Shown here: in pieces, positions 1-8,271 of the stretch
How positions within the stretch are numbered: position 1 is the stretch's first letter
How the letters are laid out: each line of letters starts with the position of its first letter
DNA from: DATDCV01 sp036524155
Lineage (GTDB): Bacteria; Verrucomicrobiota; Verrucomicrobiia; Limisphaerales; UBA8199
DNA length: 25,475 nucleotides
Reading direction: 5' to 3'
Assembly: GCA_036524155.1 (NCBI GenBank)
Contig: DATDCV010000173.1
Coordinates: 1-25,475, forward strand
The notes under the pieces: generated by a model
The model's database searches: none
What the model was told of the DNA's origin: nothing
The model's input: only the letters and a program-made list of their open reading frames with translations
Program-made: the position numbers and the translations under genes

Positions 1-20
1 CAGCACCGTGAAATATCCGG
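1..20 (+). repeat. Left terminal inverted repeat of the IS
   Basis: The first 20 bases, cagcaccgtgaaatatccgg, match the reverse complement of 2160-2179 at 17 of 20 positions. Similarity stops after base 20. It begins exactly at the window edge, so the true outer end is uncertain. Confidence 0.6.
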
Positions 21-165
21 CCATGGATGCTCGGACTGGGGCAATGGCCGAGAGTCCGGAGCGAGCGAGGCGGAACGAGGGGACGGCGAGTGATTGCTCG
101 ATCCGGTCTGGGTCGAGCGGGGCGAACTCAGCGGCTTGAACCTGGGTCCACCTTCAGCCGGTGGT

Positions 166-1527
166 TCAGGAACTGTTCAAACCGATGTGGCAACGAGCTG
201 CGGCGCGCACGTCAAAATCGGCCTCGGGCAAGAGGTAGTAACGCAGTCCCTCCAGGAGGCGCTGCGGGATTTTTTTAAGGGCGCCCCAGAGGGCCAGGAC
301 GCTTTTGTGGCCATAGTGTTTGGCCAAGGCCAGGTGGAGGCTGTTGTGATGCAACAGTTGCGTCAGCAGATGGCCCAGCTGCAGCAGGTAATAATAGGCC
401 TTGGCATGGTCCCAGTTTTGGCTGAAGACGTGCTCCAGGTTCAAGCCGCTGTTTTTTTGAACGTTGAAGCCTTCGTTTTCGATTTTTTGGCGTAGCCGTC
501 CGACTTGGTCGGCGATGGCGATGACCGAATCCCGGTTGACCGCCAAATTGGTCAGCCAGGCAAAGGTGGTTTTATCTCCGGTCGGTGAGGTTTCCTCGCA
601 GACAATCGCACCCAGGATCCAAGTGCGCTTTTGGCTGTCGAGGTAGGGCAACTGCTCCACCCAGCGATAGAGGCGACGAGTTTTGTCTGGCAGGGTGGCG
701 GCCAGTTTTTGTTGAGGACACAGCTTGAGGAGCGCCTGAAACTCCTGCCACAGATCGGGCGTGCGGCCCTCCTTGAAGGTGACCACGAAATGCCAGCCAT
801 ACTTTTTGCAGACCGCAAAGGCACGGCCGCAGCCATACAAGCTGTCGAAGCTCAGGCAGAGGCGTAATTGCGGGAAGGCACTTTTGAGGGTGTGGGCCAG
901 GCGGTCGAAAGCCTTGAGTTCGCAGTCCTGCTTTTTCTCCTGGTAATCGGCCGGCGTGCGCCCAGGCGGGTTTTCGATGAACTCGCTGGCCAAGGACAAG
1001 GCCAGGCCGGTGGAACTGAGCAGTTTGGCCTCCAGGACGGGGTGGAGATAGGAAACGGCGCCCGAGGAGTGCTTCTGAGTAAGGCACTGAGAACAGTGGT
1101 GATGACTGAAGCTGAGGTAGCCGGTGCCATCGACGGCAGCGACAAAGTCACCCTGAACACGGAAATCCTCCAGGGCCTTCATACGGATGAGCCGCTGGGT
1201 ATGCAAGTGGAGCAGTTGGGCAAAGGCGGCGCTGCCCACGTGGCCGATAAAATGATCCAGCGTCTTGGTGACCGGGAGAGAGGTCTGCTGGGTGCCGGCC
1301 AGCAGGTTGAGATTGTGGAGGATAGCCAGTTCCAGGTCGCGCAGGTCGTGGTCGGCCGAACGGCGGCTACCCAGGCCCAGACCGAAGAGCAGCAGTCCCC
1401 ACCAGCAGAGAAAGCGGGCCCGATACTCGACCATGGGCTGGAGGCGGGTGTCGGGCAACTGGTCGAGCCAGCCCGGGGATTGCGGGAAGAAGTGGCGGAC
1501 GGTTTTGAGGAAGATTTTAACCAGCAC
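166..1527 (-). CDS. IS4-like DDE transposase
   Basis: Transposase that would cut and join the IS ends. The reading frame is open from an ATG at 1641, but that start lies 115 bp inside the upstream gene. A GTG at 1527 overlaps the upstream stop codon as TAGTG, so I place the start there (453 aa), probably by translational coupling. With this start the likely catalytic triad is D133 (in DGTGYLSF), D228 (in SFDSLYGCG) and E350 (in IENEGFNVQK), in the spacing expected for RNase H-fold DDE transposases of the IS4 type. Cysteines and histidines just after the first Asp (HHHCSQC) may bind metal. The frame is uninterrupted, so the gene may be functional. Exact IS family assignment needs a database comparison. 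Confidence 0.85.
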   Translation of the reverse strand: MLVKIFLKTVRHFFPQSPGWLDQLPDTRLQPMVEYRARFLCWWGLLLFGLGLGSRRSADHDLRDLELAILHNLNLLAGTQQTSLPVTKTLDHFIGHVGSAAFAQLLHLHTQRLIRMKALEDFRVQGDFVAAVDGTGYLSFSHHHCSQCLTQKHSSGAVSYLHPVLEAKLLSSTGLALSLASEFIENPPGRTPADYQEKKQDCELKAFDRLAHTLKSAFPQLRLCLSFDSLYGCGRAFAVCKKYGWHFVVTFKEGRTPDLWQEFQALLKLCPQQKLAATLPDKTRRLYRWVEQLPYLDSQKRTWILGAIVCEETSPTGDKTTFAWLTNLAVNRDSVIAIADQVGRLRQKIENEGFNVQKNSGLNLEHVFSQNWDHAKAYYYLLQLGHLLTQLLHHNSLHLALAKHYGHKSVLALWGALKKIPQRLLEGLRYYLLPEADFDVRAAARCHIGLNSS

Positions 1528-1880
1528 TATGACCTTCCGCGCTTGCGCCGCTTTGCAGTCACATGGGTCTGGATCAGCGCCAGGGACAGTTGGGTTATCT
1601 CCCGGACCAGTTGTTTGAGTCGGCGGTGTTCTTGAGTCCATTGTTCGACTTGGGGCAGCAGATCCACCGGAACGTAAGCGGTATGAGTTTTGGTTTTGAC
1701 CTTCCAGGTCAGGTAATGACCCAAGTGCTTTTGACCTCGGGCGCAGCGGCAGTGGGGGTTGCCGCAGGCGCGACGGATGCGGACGAGGCTAGCGGCCAGG
1801 ACTGGGCTTTTGGCCTGGAGTTGTTTTTGGCGGGCCTGGAGGAAACGGCGGATCAGGGTGGGATGTTTTGGTGTTTTCAT
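1527..1880 (-). CDS. DUF6788-type IS companion protein
   Basis: A 117-aa basic protein with the core CGNPHCRCARGQKHLGHY, a short Cys/His cluster that may bind zinc, followed by a predicted helical region and a C-terminus rich in Lys and Arg (AKRRKRGRS). From memory this pattern belongs to DUF6788, small proteins often next to transposases. It lies directly upstream of the transposase and shares one base with its GTG start, so the two are probably co-translated. No Shine-Dalgarno is visible before the ATG. AT-rich DNA around 1905-1940 holds -10-like hexamers, but no convincing -35. A DNA-binding or regulatory role in transposition is inference. Confidence 0.75.
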   Translation of the reverse strand: MKTPKHPTLIRRFLQARQKQLQAKSPVLAASLVRIRRACGNPHCRCARGQKHLGHYLTWKVKTKTHTAYVPVDLLPQVEQWTQEHRRLKQLVREITQLSLALIQTHVTAKRRKRGRS

Positions 1881-2298
1881 GTGGTTGGGCGAGCAGCGTT
1901 CATGTCCTGTCTATATGAATAGTATAAAGGCTTATCAGTTACAAGTGAAAAATATCCCTTTGCGACAACTTTCTTGGCGGCGGAGTTACGGCCTGGCCGG
2001 GGCGGCAGGGCCCTGCAAAGAGGGTCCGCCGCGGCGGAAACGTGTGGACATCGCAAAAAGCCCTGTGATTAGCGGCAGAAACTCGTGCCTCTGCGTCACC
2101 TCGCCGGACCAACACCGACGCGCTTGGACCCCATCATGGGGGCACTAAAGGTGCGAAATCCGGCTATGTCACGGGGCTGAACAAGAGGGCCGTACCGCCT
2201 CAAGTCACTGGTCCGGAGCGCCGATTTGCGATCGGCTTAAGTGAGCGACAGCCGCATGTAAGCCGAGTGCAACTTGGCGTTCCGGGCCGGGGCAGAGG
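1881..2298. other. Non-coding right end of the IS and adjoining gap
   Basis: No credible gene is present. Positions 1881-2159 are the IS leader: AT-rich around 1905-1960, then GC-rich. Outside the IS, 2180-2298 separates it from the end of the E2 gene. It contains an 8-bp inverted repeat (2232-2239 with 2259-2266, 19-nt loop) without a T-run, so it is not a convincing terminator. Confidence 0.5.
2160..2179 (-). repeat. Right terminal inverted repeat of the IS
   Basis: Read on the minus strand this is cagccccgtgacatagccgg. It differs from the left repeat at three positions and is not conserved further inward. Confidence 0.6.
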
Positions 2299-3492
2299 TC
2301 ACAGTTGCGCGGGAGAAGCCAACAACTGCGCGACGCGGGCCAGCAATCGTCCGGCGGCGCCGCCGTCGAGCACGCGGTGGTCGAAGCTCAGAGTGATGTT
2401 GGCTTCCATGACGGGAACAAACCGGGCTTGGGGTTCATTCCAGTAGGGCTGCCGGCGGGCGGCTCCCATGCCGAGCACCAGAGTTTGCTCGGGGAGCGGA
2501 ATGGGCGTGGCCCACGTGAGGCCGAAAGTGCCAAAGTTTGTGACCGTGGCGATCGAGCCGCCAGTGACCTCGGCCGGCAGACGGCGCTGACGCGCCAGTT
2601 CAACCAGCTCATTGTAGCGGCTAACCAGGTCGTTAAGCGAACGCTTCGCCGCGTTCCGGATCACAGGGACCAGGACCCCGTCCTCGGCCTCGACGGCGAA
2701 GCCGATGTCAATGGCCGACGGGTGGACGATCTTGTTGCCGATCAACCGGCCCGCAGGGGCGCTGTTTTCAGACAACGCAACGGCCAGGGCGCGCAGCGCA
2801 TACAAGGCGGGGCCGGGCTTGGGATTACACCGGTTGCGGTGTTCGAGCAGGGCATCAAAGCAAACCGGCAGAGCGACGGTGGCCAGCGGACGTGTCCAAC
2901 TGCGGCGCATGGCGTCGGCGACCGCCACGCGCATGCTGGAGGCTTGGCTGAGCCGATGTTGTTCGAGATTTTCGATGAATTTTTCGAAATCCTGGATGGT
3001 GACCCGCCCAGCGGCGCCACTGCCGGGGAGGCCCGCAAGGTCCGCGGCATGCAGACCCAACTCAGCCATGCGTGCCTTCATCCGGGGGGACATATAGCTG
3101 GCGCCCGCAGCGTTGGCGGGGACAGGCAATCCGCGGACGGTAGGTTGGACCGTCTTGTGCGGAGCGTCTGAAATCGGTTTTGCGGCTTCTTCCTCCTCGC
3201 CGTGGCGCCGCGGCGTGGGGCTGTCGAGTCCGAGCCGGGCGGCCTCTTCCCGGGTGCTTTCGACGTAACCCAGCAGTGCCCCGACGGCGTAGCTTTGGCC
3301 GGGCGTGACGAGGAACCGCTGCAATTTGCCGGGGCATGGCGCGGTTACGTTCATAGTGGCCTTGCTGGTCTCGACCTCGATGATGTCCTGATCGGGCACG
3401 ACCTGGTCGCCCGGCTTCACCAGCAGGTTGATGACAGTCGCCTCGGCGATCGACTCACCGAGTTGTGGCATGATGATGGGGATGGCGGGCAT
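2299..3492 (-). CDS. 2-oxoacid dehydrogenase complex E2 (dihydrolipoyl acyltransferase)
   Basis: Transfers the acyl group from the E1 active site through its lipoyl arm to CoA. The order is canonical. An N-terminal lipoyl domain spans about residues 1-78 with the lipoylated lysine K44 in ETSKATM. A charged linker follows, then a peripheral-subunit-binding domain at about 134-173 (SPRMKARMAELGL...GRVTIQDF). The catalytic domain runs from about 185 to 397 with the active-site motif DHRVLDGG (H372, D376). There is one lipoyl domain. The frame is open to 3564, but ATG 3492 begins the lipoyl domain directly (MPAIPIIMPQLGES) and lies 5 bp after the E1 beta stop, so I use it (397 aa). It is the last gene of the operon. 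Sequence alone does not settle pyruvate, branched-chain oxoacid or acetoin as substrate. Confidence 0.93.
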   Translation of the reverse strand: MPAIPIIMPQLGESIAEATVINLLVKPGDQVVPDQDIIEVETSKATMNVTAPCPGKLQRFLVTPGQSYAVGALLGYVESTREEAARLGLDSPTPRRHGEEEEAAKPISDAPHKTVQPTVRGLPVPANAAGASYMSPRMKARMAELGLHAADLAGLPGSGAAGRVTIQDFEKFIENLEQHRLSQASSMRVAVADAMRRSWTRPLATVALPVCFDALLEHRNRCNPKPGPALYALRALAVALSENSAPAGRLIGNKIVHPSAIDIGFAVEAEDGVLVPVIRNAAKRSLNDLVSRYNELVELARQRRLPAEVTGGSIATVTNFGTFGLTWATPIPLPEQTLVLGMGAARRQPYWNEPQARFVPVMEANITLSFDHRVLDGGAAGRLLARVAQLLASPAQL

Positions 3493-3497
3493 AGTCG

Positions 3498-4463
3498 CTA
3501 CATTCTCAGCAGGCTCCGGGCGGCGGCGGCGATGCTGCGGGCCGTCGGACGGTGAGCCGCCCAAAGGTTAGGGTGGTACGGCACCGGCGTGTCCTTGGCG
3601 TTGAGGCGCTGGGGAGGCGCGTCAAGCAAACCAAAGCCTTCACTCGCTACCCGCGCGATGACCTCCGCGGTAACACCGCCCCATGGCCATGATTCCCCGA
3701 CGCAAAGCAGCCGGCCCGTCCGCGCGACAGAGGCCATGACCGTATCGGTGTCCAACGGTTTGACCGTACGGAGATCGACAATTTCAAGTTCGGTTCCCTC
3801 GGAGGCCAACTCGTCAGCCACCGCCAGTGCCTCGTGCAGCATTGCGCTGTAAGCGACCACGGTGAGGTCGCGCCCCGGCCGCGCAATTCGGGCCTTGCCG
3901 GCGGGCATGGCTTCGGTCGGAAGCCGTTCGGCCTTGAGATGGTAGTAGAGATATTTGTGTTCGCAGAAGATGACGGGATCGTCGAGGGCAACGGCTTCCA
4001 GCAGCATGCTGTAAGCGTCCTCGACGGTCGCCGGAGTCATAACGATGAGTCCCGGGTAATGCGCGTAAACGGCTTCCATGCTTTGGCTATGGAAGGGGCC
4101 GCTGCCTGAGGTGCCGCCGCCGGGCAAGCGCACCGTGATGGGGCAGGGGACCGTAGTCCGCCAGTGCAGGGTCGCGGCCTGGTTGACGATTTGATTGAAG
4201 GCGACAGTCGAAAAATCGGCAAACTGCAATTCGATGATGGGGCGCATGCCCTCGATGGCGGCGCCGACCGCCAGGCCGAGCATGGCGTCCTCGCTGATCG
4301 GCGAATCGATGACACGCCCGGGAAATCGCTGGGCGAGGTTGCGGGTCGCCTTAAAGGCGCCGCCAAAGGCGCCGACGTCCTGGCCGTAAATGAAAACGCG
4401 GGAGTCCTGCGCCAGCGCGCGGGCCTGCGCCTCCCGGATCGCGTCAAGGTAAGTGATGCTCAT
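3498..4463 (-). CDS. 2-oxoacid dehydrogenase E1 component, beta subunit
   Basis: Pairs with the alpha subunit to form the thiamine-diphosphate decarboxylase of the complex. Family hallmarks are visible in order: the N-terminal TYLDAIREAQ, the GQDVG...GGAFKAT region, the DSPISEDAMLGLAVGAA segment, IELQFADF, the loop RLPGGGTSGSGPFHSQS, and the C-terminal transketolase domain with EIVDLRTVKPLDTDTV. A TTG at 4469 is an alternative start. ATG 4463 is preferred because AAAGG sits about 9 nt upstream (321 aa, normal length). It follows the alpha stop by 9 bp and precedes E2 by 5 bp, so the three genes are surely co-transcribed. Confidence 0.94.
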   Translation of the reverse strand: MSITYLDAIREAQARALAQDSRVFIYGQDVGAFGGAFKATRNLAQRFPGRVIDSPISEDAMLGLAVGAAIEGMRPIIELQFADFSTVAFNQIVNQAATLHWRTTVPCPITVRLPGGGTSGSGPFHSQSMEAVYAHYPGLIVMTPATVEDAYSMLLEAVALDDPVIFCEHKYLYYHLKAERLPTEAMPAGKARIARPGRDLTVVAYSAMLHEALAVADELASEGTELEIVDLRTVKPLDTDTVMASVARTGRLLCVGESWPWGGVTAEVIARVASEGFGLLDAPPQRLNAKDTPVPYHPNLWAAHRPTARSIAAAARSLLRM

Positions 4464-4472
4464 CGCCAACCT

Positions 4473-5594
4473 TTACTGAGGGGGGCAGGATGCCTGGGTT
4501 GGAGCGAGGGACTGGCCTTCGCATAGGTGTCGTGAGGCCAGCGTGCACCAATCCTCGTGGTAAGGATCCGGTCCGGGTTCACGCTGCACTTTGGCCACGG
4601 TTTGTTCGACCAACTCCGCGGCCTCCTCGCGCCAGGCTGCGAGCTGTGACGGGTCAGCCAGTCCGGATTCGAGCAAGGAAGTCTCGGCGACCTTCAGGCA
4701 ATCCCTGCCGGCGGGGGACGCTTTGAGTTTTGCGTCGATATAGTGGCCATCGTCATGCTCGCCATGTCCGCAAAGGCGCAGCAAAGTCGCGACGATCATT
4801 TGGGGTCCTGCGCCCATCCGGGCTCGTTCCACGGCCGCGCCTATGGTCCGCAGGCACTCGCCCGGGTCGGTACCGTCGATGGCTTCCGCCTGGATTCCAT
4901 ATCCGGCGGCCTTGTCCGTCAGCGAGCGACAGGCGAACTGGCGCTGGTTGGGAGTGGAGTAGGCGTAGTGGTTGTTGGCGATGACGACGACCAGGGGAAA
5001 TCCCTCGACGGCGGCCTGATTGAGTGCCTCGTGAAACGCGCCAGTCGAAGTGCCGCCGTCGCCAATGCTGGCAGCACCTACGGTGCCGGTGATGCCCTTG
5101 AGGCGGCGGGCGAGCAGCGCGCCGTTGACGACAGAAATCATCGCGCCCAAATGGCTGATCATTGGGAGCAAACCGTTCCTGGGATTGCCGCGATGCACGT
5201 TGCCGTCGCGGCCACGCATCGGTCCACAGGCCGACCCCAGGTAGGTGCGCACGGCATCCAGTAACGGTTCGCCAAAGGCCAACCGCCCGGCAGTGTCGCG
5301 AATCAGCGGCGCGAAGATGTCGCCCTTGCGCAGCGCCAGGCCGGTCGCGACGCTGAGGGCTTCCTGGCCGCGCCCGAGAAAGACCCCGCCATGGATTTTG
5401 CCGGTCCGATACAGGCTGGCGAACTTCTCGTCGACAACACGTGCCAGCAACATTAGCCGATACGCTCTCACGTTTAGATCACGAGAAGAGGGATCTTCGG
5501 CAACCCTATTGTGGCTGACCAAGGCACGAACCATGCCCGCGAATTTAGCGGTGGGACGGGCTTTTCTGCAACGTTTCTTTGTTTGCGTTGTCAT
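4473..5594 (-). CDS. 2-oxoacid dehydrogenase E1 component, alpha subunit
   Basis: Thiamine-diphosphate-binding subunit of E1, which decarboxylates a 2-oxoacid and passes the acyl group to E2. The ThDP motif is complete: GDGGTSTGAFHEALNQAA leads to VVIANNHYAYSTP. The C-terminal phosphorylation-loop region reads RLCGHGEHDDGHYID. That differs from the usual pyruvate, branched-chain and acetoin signatures, so I leave the substrate open. The first about 40 residues are a basic extension before the family core (373 aa from ATG 5594). It is the first gene of a three-gene minus-strand operon and is transcribed divergently from the histidine kinase across a 180-bp gap. No dihydrolipoamide dehydrogenase (E3) gene is in view. 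Confidence 0.93.
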   Translation of the reverse strand: MTTQTKKRCRKARPTAKFAGMVRALVSHNRVAEDPSSRDLNVRAYRLMLLARVVDEKFASLYRTGKIHGGVFLGRGQEALSVATGLALRKGDIFAPLIRDTAGRLAFGEPLLDAVRTYLGSACGPMRGRDGNVHRGNPRNGLLPMISHLGAMISVVNGALLARRLKGITGTVGAASIGDGGTSTGAFHEALNQAAVEGFPLVVVIANNHYAYSTPNQRQFACRSLTDKAAGYGIQAEAIDGTDPGECLRTIGAAVERARMGAGPQMIVATLLRLCGHGEHDDGHYIDAKLKASPAGRDCLKVAETSLLESGLADPSQLAAWREEAAELVEQTVAKVQREPGPDPYHEDWCTLASRHLCEGQSLAPTQASCPPQ

Positions 5595-5774
5595 GTTTCA
5601 GGACACCCCGGGCGCCAAAAACGGCCGTCCTGACGACAACCAATGCTAAATCCAGGATCCACTGTGATAAGGAGCGGATGGAACGGTCGACTTGGTGTCG
5701 AAAGTGCTGGATCTTAAGCGGCCTATCTTGAATGCTTAGGGAAAAACAGGCGGAGAGTTTGGGCCAGTCAGCGA

Positions 5775-8270
5775 ATGAAAGCGCCTGAATCTGAGGTTTT
5801 ACTGGTTGAAGATGATCCGCGAGTGCCCGAGGTGCTGGCGGCATTGCTGCATGATGACGGCATTGTCCTGAGCAGCGCCGTCAACGGTGCCGCCGCGCTG
5901 AAGTTAGTCAGGGAGAAGTCGTTCGACCTGATCCTGCTGGACTTGGGGTTGCCCGGGATGAACGGTTTCGAGCTGTTAAAGACCCTCCGGGAGTCGCCGG
6001 AAAGCGAATCCATCCCGGTGATTGTGCTGACGGCTTGGAACAGCACGGAAGACAAGCTGCGAGGTTTTGAACTGGGAGCGGTTGACTATCTTACCAAGCC
6101 GTTCGAATCCGCCGAATTGCGCGCGCGCATGCGCGCGGTGCTGCGCGCGAAGCGCTTGCAGGAGGAGTTGACGCAGACGAATCGCGAACTGTTGGCGGCA
6201 CGGGTGAGCGCCGAGGCCGCGGTGCGGGCCAAAGCCTCCTTTTTGGCGAACATGAGCCATGAGATCCGTACCCCGATGAACGGCATCATGGCGATGTCCG
6301 GGCTGTTGCTGGAAACGCCGATGAGCCACGAACAGCAAGGGTACGTCGAGACGATTTATTCGAGCTGTGAATCGCTGCTGACGATCATTAATGACATTCT
6401 GGATTTTTCGAAAATTGAGTCTGGAAAGCTGGAGATCGAATGCCAGGAATTTGACCTGAGCGCCTGCCTTGAGGAGGCCTTGGATATCCTTGCCCCCAAA
6501 GCCGCGGAAAAGGGACTGGACGTTGCCTACGAACTTGAGGACGGGATCCCCGCGAAGATTCTCGGCGATGTTACCCGCGTGCGGCAGGTGCTCGTGAACC
6601 TGGTGGGCAACGGGATCAAATTTACACGCGCCGGTGATGTTTTCGTCCGGGTGGAAGCCTTGTCCTCATCGGCGATTGGCGCTGACGGCACGTCGCGGTG
6701 GCATTTGCACTTTCTAGTGCGGGATACCGGGATTGGGATCCCGGTGGACCGGCTGGCACAGTTGTTCACGTCGTTTACGCAACTGGATGTGTCCATCACC
6801 CGCCAATACGGCGGTACCGGGCTTGGCCTGGCTATAAGCAAGCACCTGGTCGAATTGATGCATGGCAAACTCTGGGTTGAGAGCGTGCCCGACAAAGGAT
6901 CCACCTTCCATTTCACGCTGCCGCTCAAGGCCACCGCCCAAGGGCCGTCCGCGGCGAGGGCGCCCGCCGGCGATGGTGCCCTGCGAGGCATGAAGGTGCT
7001 CGTGGTGGACGACAACGCGACGATCTGCCGGGTGTTGTCGAACCTGGCCGGCGGATGGGGGATGTTGCCGCGCGGTATGCGCGACCCCAAGGAAGCTCTG
7101 CAACTGCTGGGCGACCGCGAGAAGTTCGACCTTGCGATCCTGGACCTGGACATGCCGCTGATGGATGGGGTGACGCTGGCCGGCAGAATACGCGAGCTGC
7201 CGCTCGGCGCAAAACTGCCGCTGATTTTGATGGCACCGGTAGGGGTTCGGCTTGACCGCCCGGACATATCCATGGTTAGCTTTGCCGGCTGCTTGTCGAA
7301 ACCCGTCAAGCCCGCGGTTTTACGGGAGGCGCTTGTGCGAGTGAAGTATGATTCCAGGCCCGCCGCTCCGAAACAGGCGGCGAACGCGAAGCTTGACCCC
7401 ACGCTGGCGCAACGCCTGCCGTTGCGTGTGCTGCTCTGTGATGACAATGCGGTCAACCAGAAGGTGGCCCAAAGACTCCTGCAACAATTAGGTTACCGGG
7501 CGGATCTGGCGGCCAACGGCAACGAGGCGCTGGCGGCCCTGGACAGGCAGCCCTACGACCTGGTCTTTATGGACGTGCTGATGCCGGAGCTTGGCGGCAT
7601 CGAAACAACCCGGATCATTCGTGACCGCCAGAACCAGTCCGCGTTGTATCCGCACTACAAATCGCCGCTGGTTATTATTGCGATGACCGCAAGCGCGATG
7701 CAAGGCGATCGGGAAAAATGTCTGGCTGCCGGGATGGACGACTACCTCGCCAAACCCGTCCGGCCGGAGGATGTGCGCGCCATCATCGAGCGCTGGGGAA
7801 AAACCGCCGCTCGCGCCGGCTCCGCCGCGCTCTCGATTCATCCCGCGGATTCGAAACCGCCGTCCGCTTGTGAAACGCCCGCCCCGGGATCCGAAGGAGC
7901 AGTCGGTCCCGATCCCGTCGACATCGCGCGATTGTTGGAGTTTACCGACGGCACGCCGGCCAGCACCCACGAGCTGGTGACGCTTTTTCTGACACAGACA
8001 GGGCAGCAGTTGGAGCAGTTGGAACCCGCGGCGGCGGCGGGCGCGGCGCCGGAAATCCGGCGGCTGGCGCACAGCGCGGCCGGAGCAAGCGGCACGTGCG
8101 GTGTCCACCGTTTGTCCCGCCTGTTGCGGCAGCTCGAAAAGCAGGCGGCGGATGACCGGGTGGCGAATGCGCCCGAGCTCGTTCGGGCGATCACGCGCGA
8201 GTTTGAAACGGTTCGCTCCTTTCTGGAGGCCTATCTGGCCCGTCGTCCTGCGCCGGTCGCGCAGCGTTAG
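5775..8270 (+). CDS. Soluble hybrid histidine kinase, REC-HisKA-HATPase-REC-REC-HPt
   Basis: An 831-aa multistep phosphorelay kinase. The N-terminal receiver is at about 7-122 (D56 acceptor, K108) and is followed by a short coiled coil. HisKA carries H162 in SHEIRTPMNG. The ATPase domain has its N box near N279, DTGIGIP at 317-323 and GGTGLGLAI at 346-354. A second receiver lies at about 406-520 (D457, K509) and a third at about 550-672 (D600, K660). The C-terminal HPt domain at about 715-820 has H766 in LAHSAAGASGTCG. All catalytic residues expected are present. No membrane segment or PAS/GAF sensor domain is visible, so input probably arrives by phosphorylation of the N-terminal receiver. 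No close Shine-Dalgarno precedes the ATG. The next gene, a response regulator, starts 1 nt after the stop. Confidence 0.95.
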   Translation: MKAPESEVLLVEDDPRVPEVLAALLHDDGIVLSSAVNGAAALKLVREKSFDLILLDLGLPGMNGFELLKTLRESPESESIPVIVLTAWNSTEDKLRGFELGAVDYLTKPFESAELRARMRAVLRAKRLQEELTQTNRELLAARVSAEAAVRAKASFLANMSHEIRTPMNGIMAMSGLLLETPMSHEQQGYVETIYSSCESLLTIINDILDFSKIESGKLEIECQEFDLSACLEEALDILAPKAAEKGLDVAYELEDGIPAKILGDVTRVRQVLVNLVGNGIKFTRAGDVFVRVEALSSSAIGADGTSRWHLHFLVRDTGIGIPVDRLAQLFTSFTQLDVSITRQYGGTGLGLAISKHLVELMHGKLWVESVPDKGSTFHFTLPLKATAQGPSAARAPAGDGALRGMKVLVVDDNATICRVLSNLAGGWGMLPRGMRDPKEALQLLGDREKFDLAILDLDMPLMDGVTLAGRIRELPLGAKLPLILMAPVGVRLDRPDISMVSFAGCLSKPVKPAVLREALVRVKYDSRPAAPKQAANAKLDPTLAQRLPLRVLLCDDNAVNQKVAQRLLQQLGYRADLAANGNEALAALDRQPYDLVFMDVLMPELGGIETTRIIRDRQNQSALYPHYKSPLVIIAMTASAMQGDREKCLAAGMDDYLAKPVRPEDVRAIIERWGKTAARAGSAALSIHPADSKPPSACETPAPGSEGAVGPDPVDIARLLEFTDGTPASTHELVTLFLTQTGQQLEQLEPAAAAGAAPEIRRLAHSAAGASGTCGVHRLSRLLRQLEKQAADDRVANAPELVRAITREFETVRSFLEAYLARRPAPVAQR

Positions 8271-8271
8271 C

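Larger units (their letters stand above)
1..2179 (-). mobile_element. Insertion sequence with DUF6788 gene and DDE transposase
   Basis: The element is bounded by 20-bp imperfect inverted repeats at 1-20 and 2160-2179 that agree at 17 of 20 positions, both starting CAGC outermost. Between them lie two minus-strand genes in the order DUF6788-type protein then transposase, with about 165 bp of non-coding DNA on the left and 280 bp on the right. The transposase looks IS4-like (DDE). The target-site duplication cannot be judged because the left flank lies outside the window, and the left repeat could extend further left. The boundaries are inferred from the repeats alone. Confidence 0.7.

Noticed and set aside
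868..1635. Long plus-strand open frame opposite the transposase
   Set aside because: It is antisense to a well-supported transposase, matches no recognisable domain and is explained by the high GC content.
2232..2266. Inverted repeat TCGGCTTA/TAAGCCGA as terminator of the dehydrogenase operon
   Set aside because: The loop is 19 nt and no T-run follows on the minus strand.
2305..3171. 288-codon plus-strand open frame opposite the E2 gene
   Set aside because: Antisense shadow of a clearly conserved enzyme; its translation is low-complexity with no motif.
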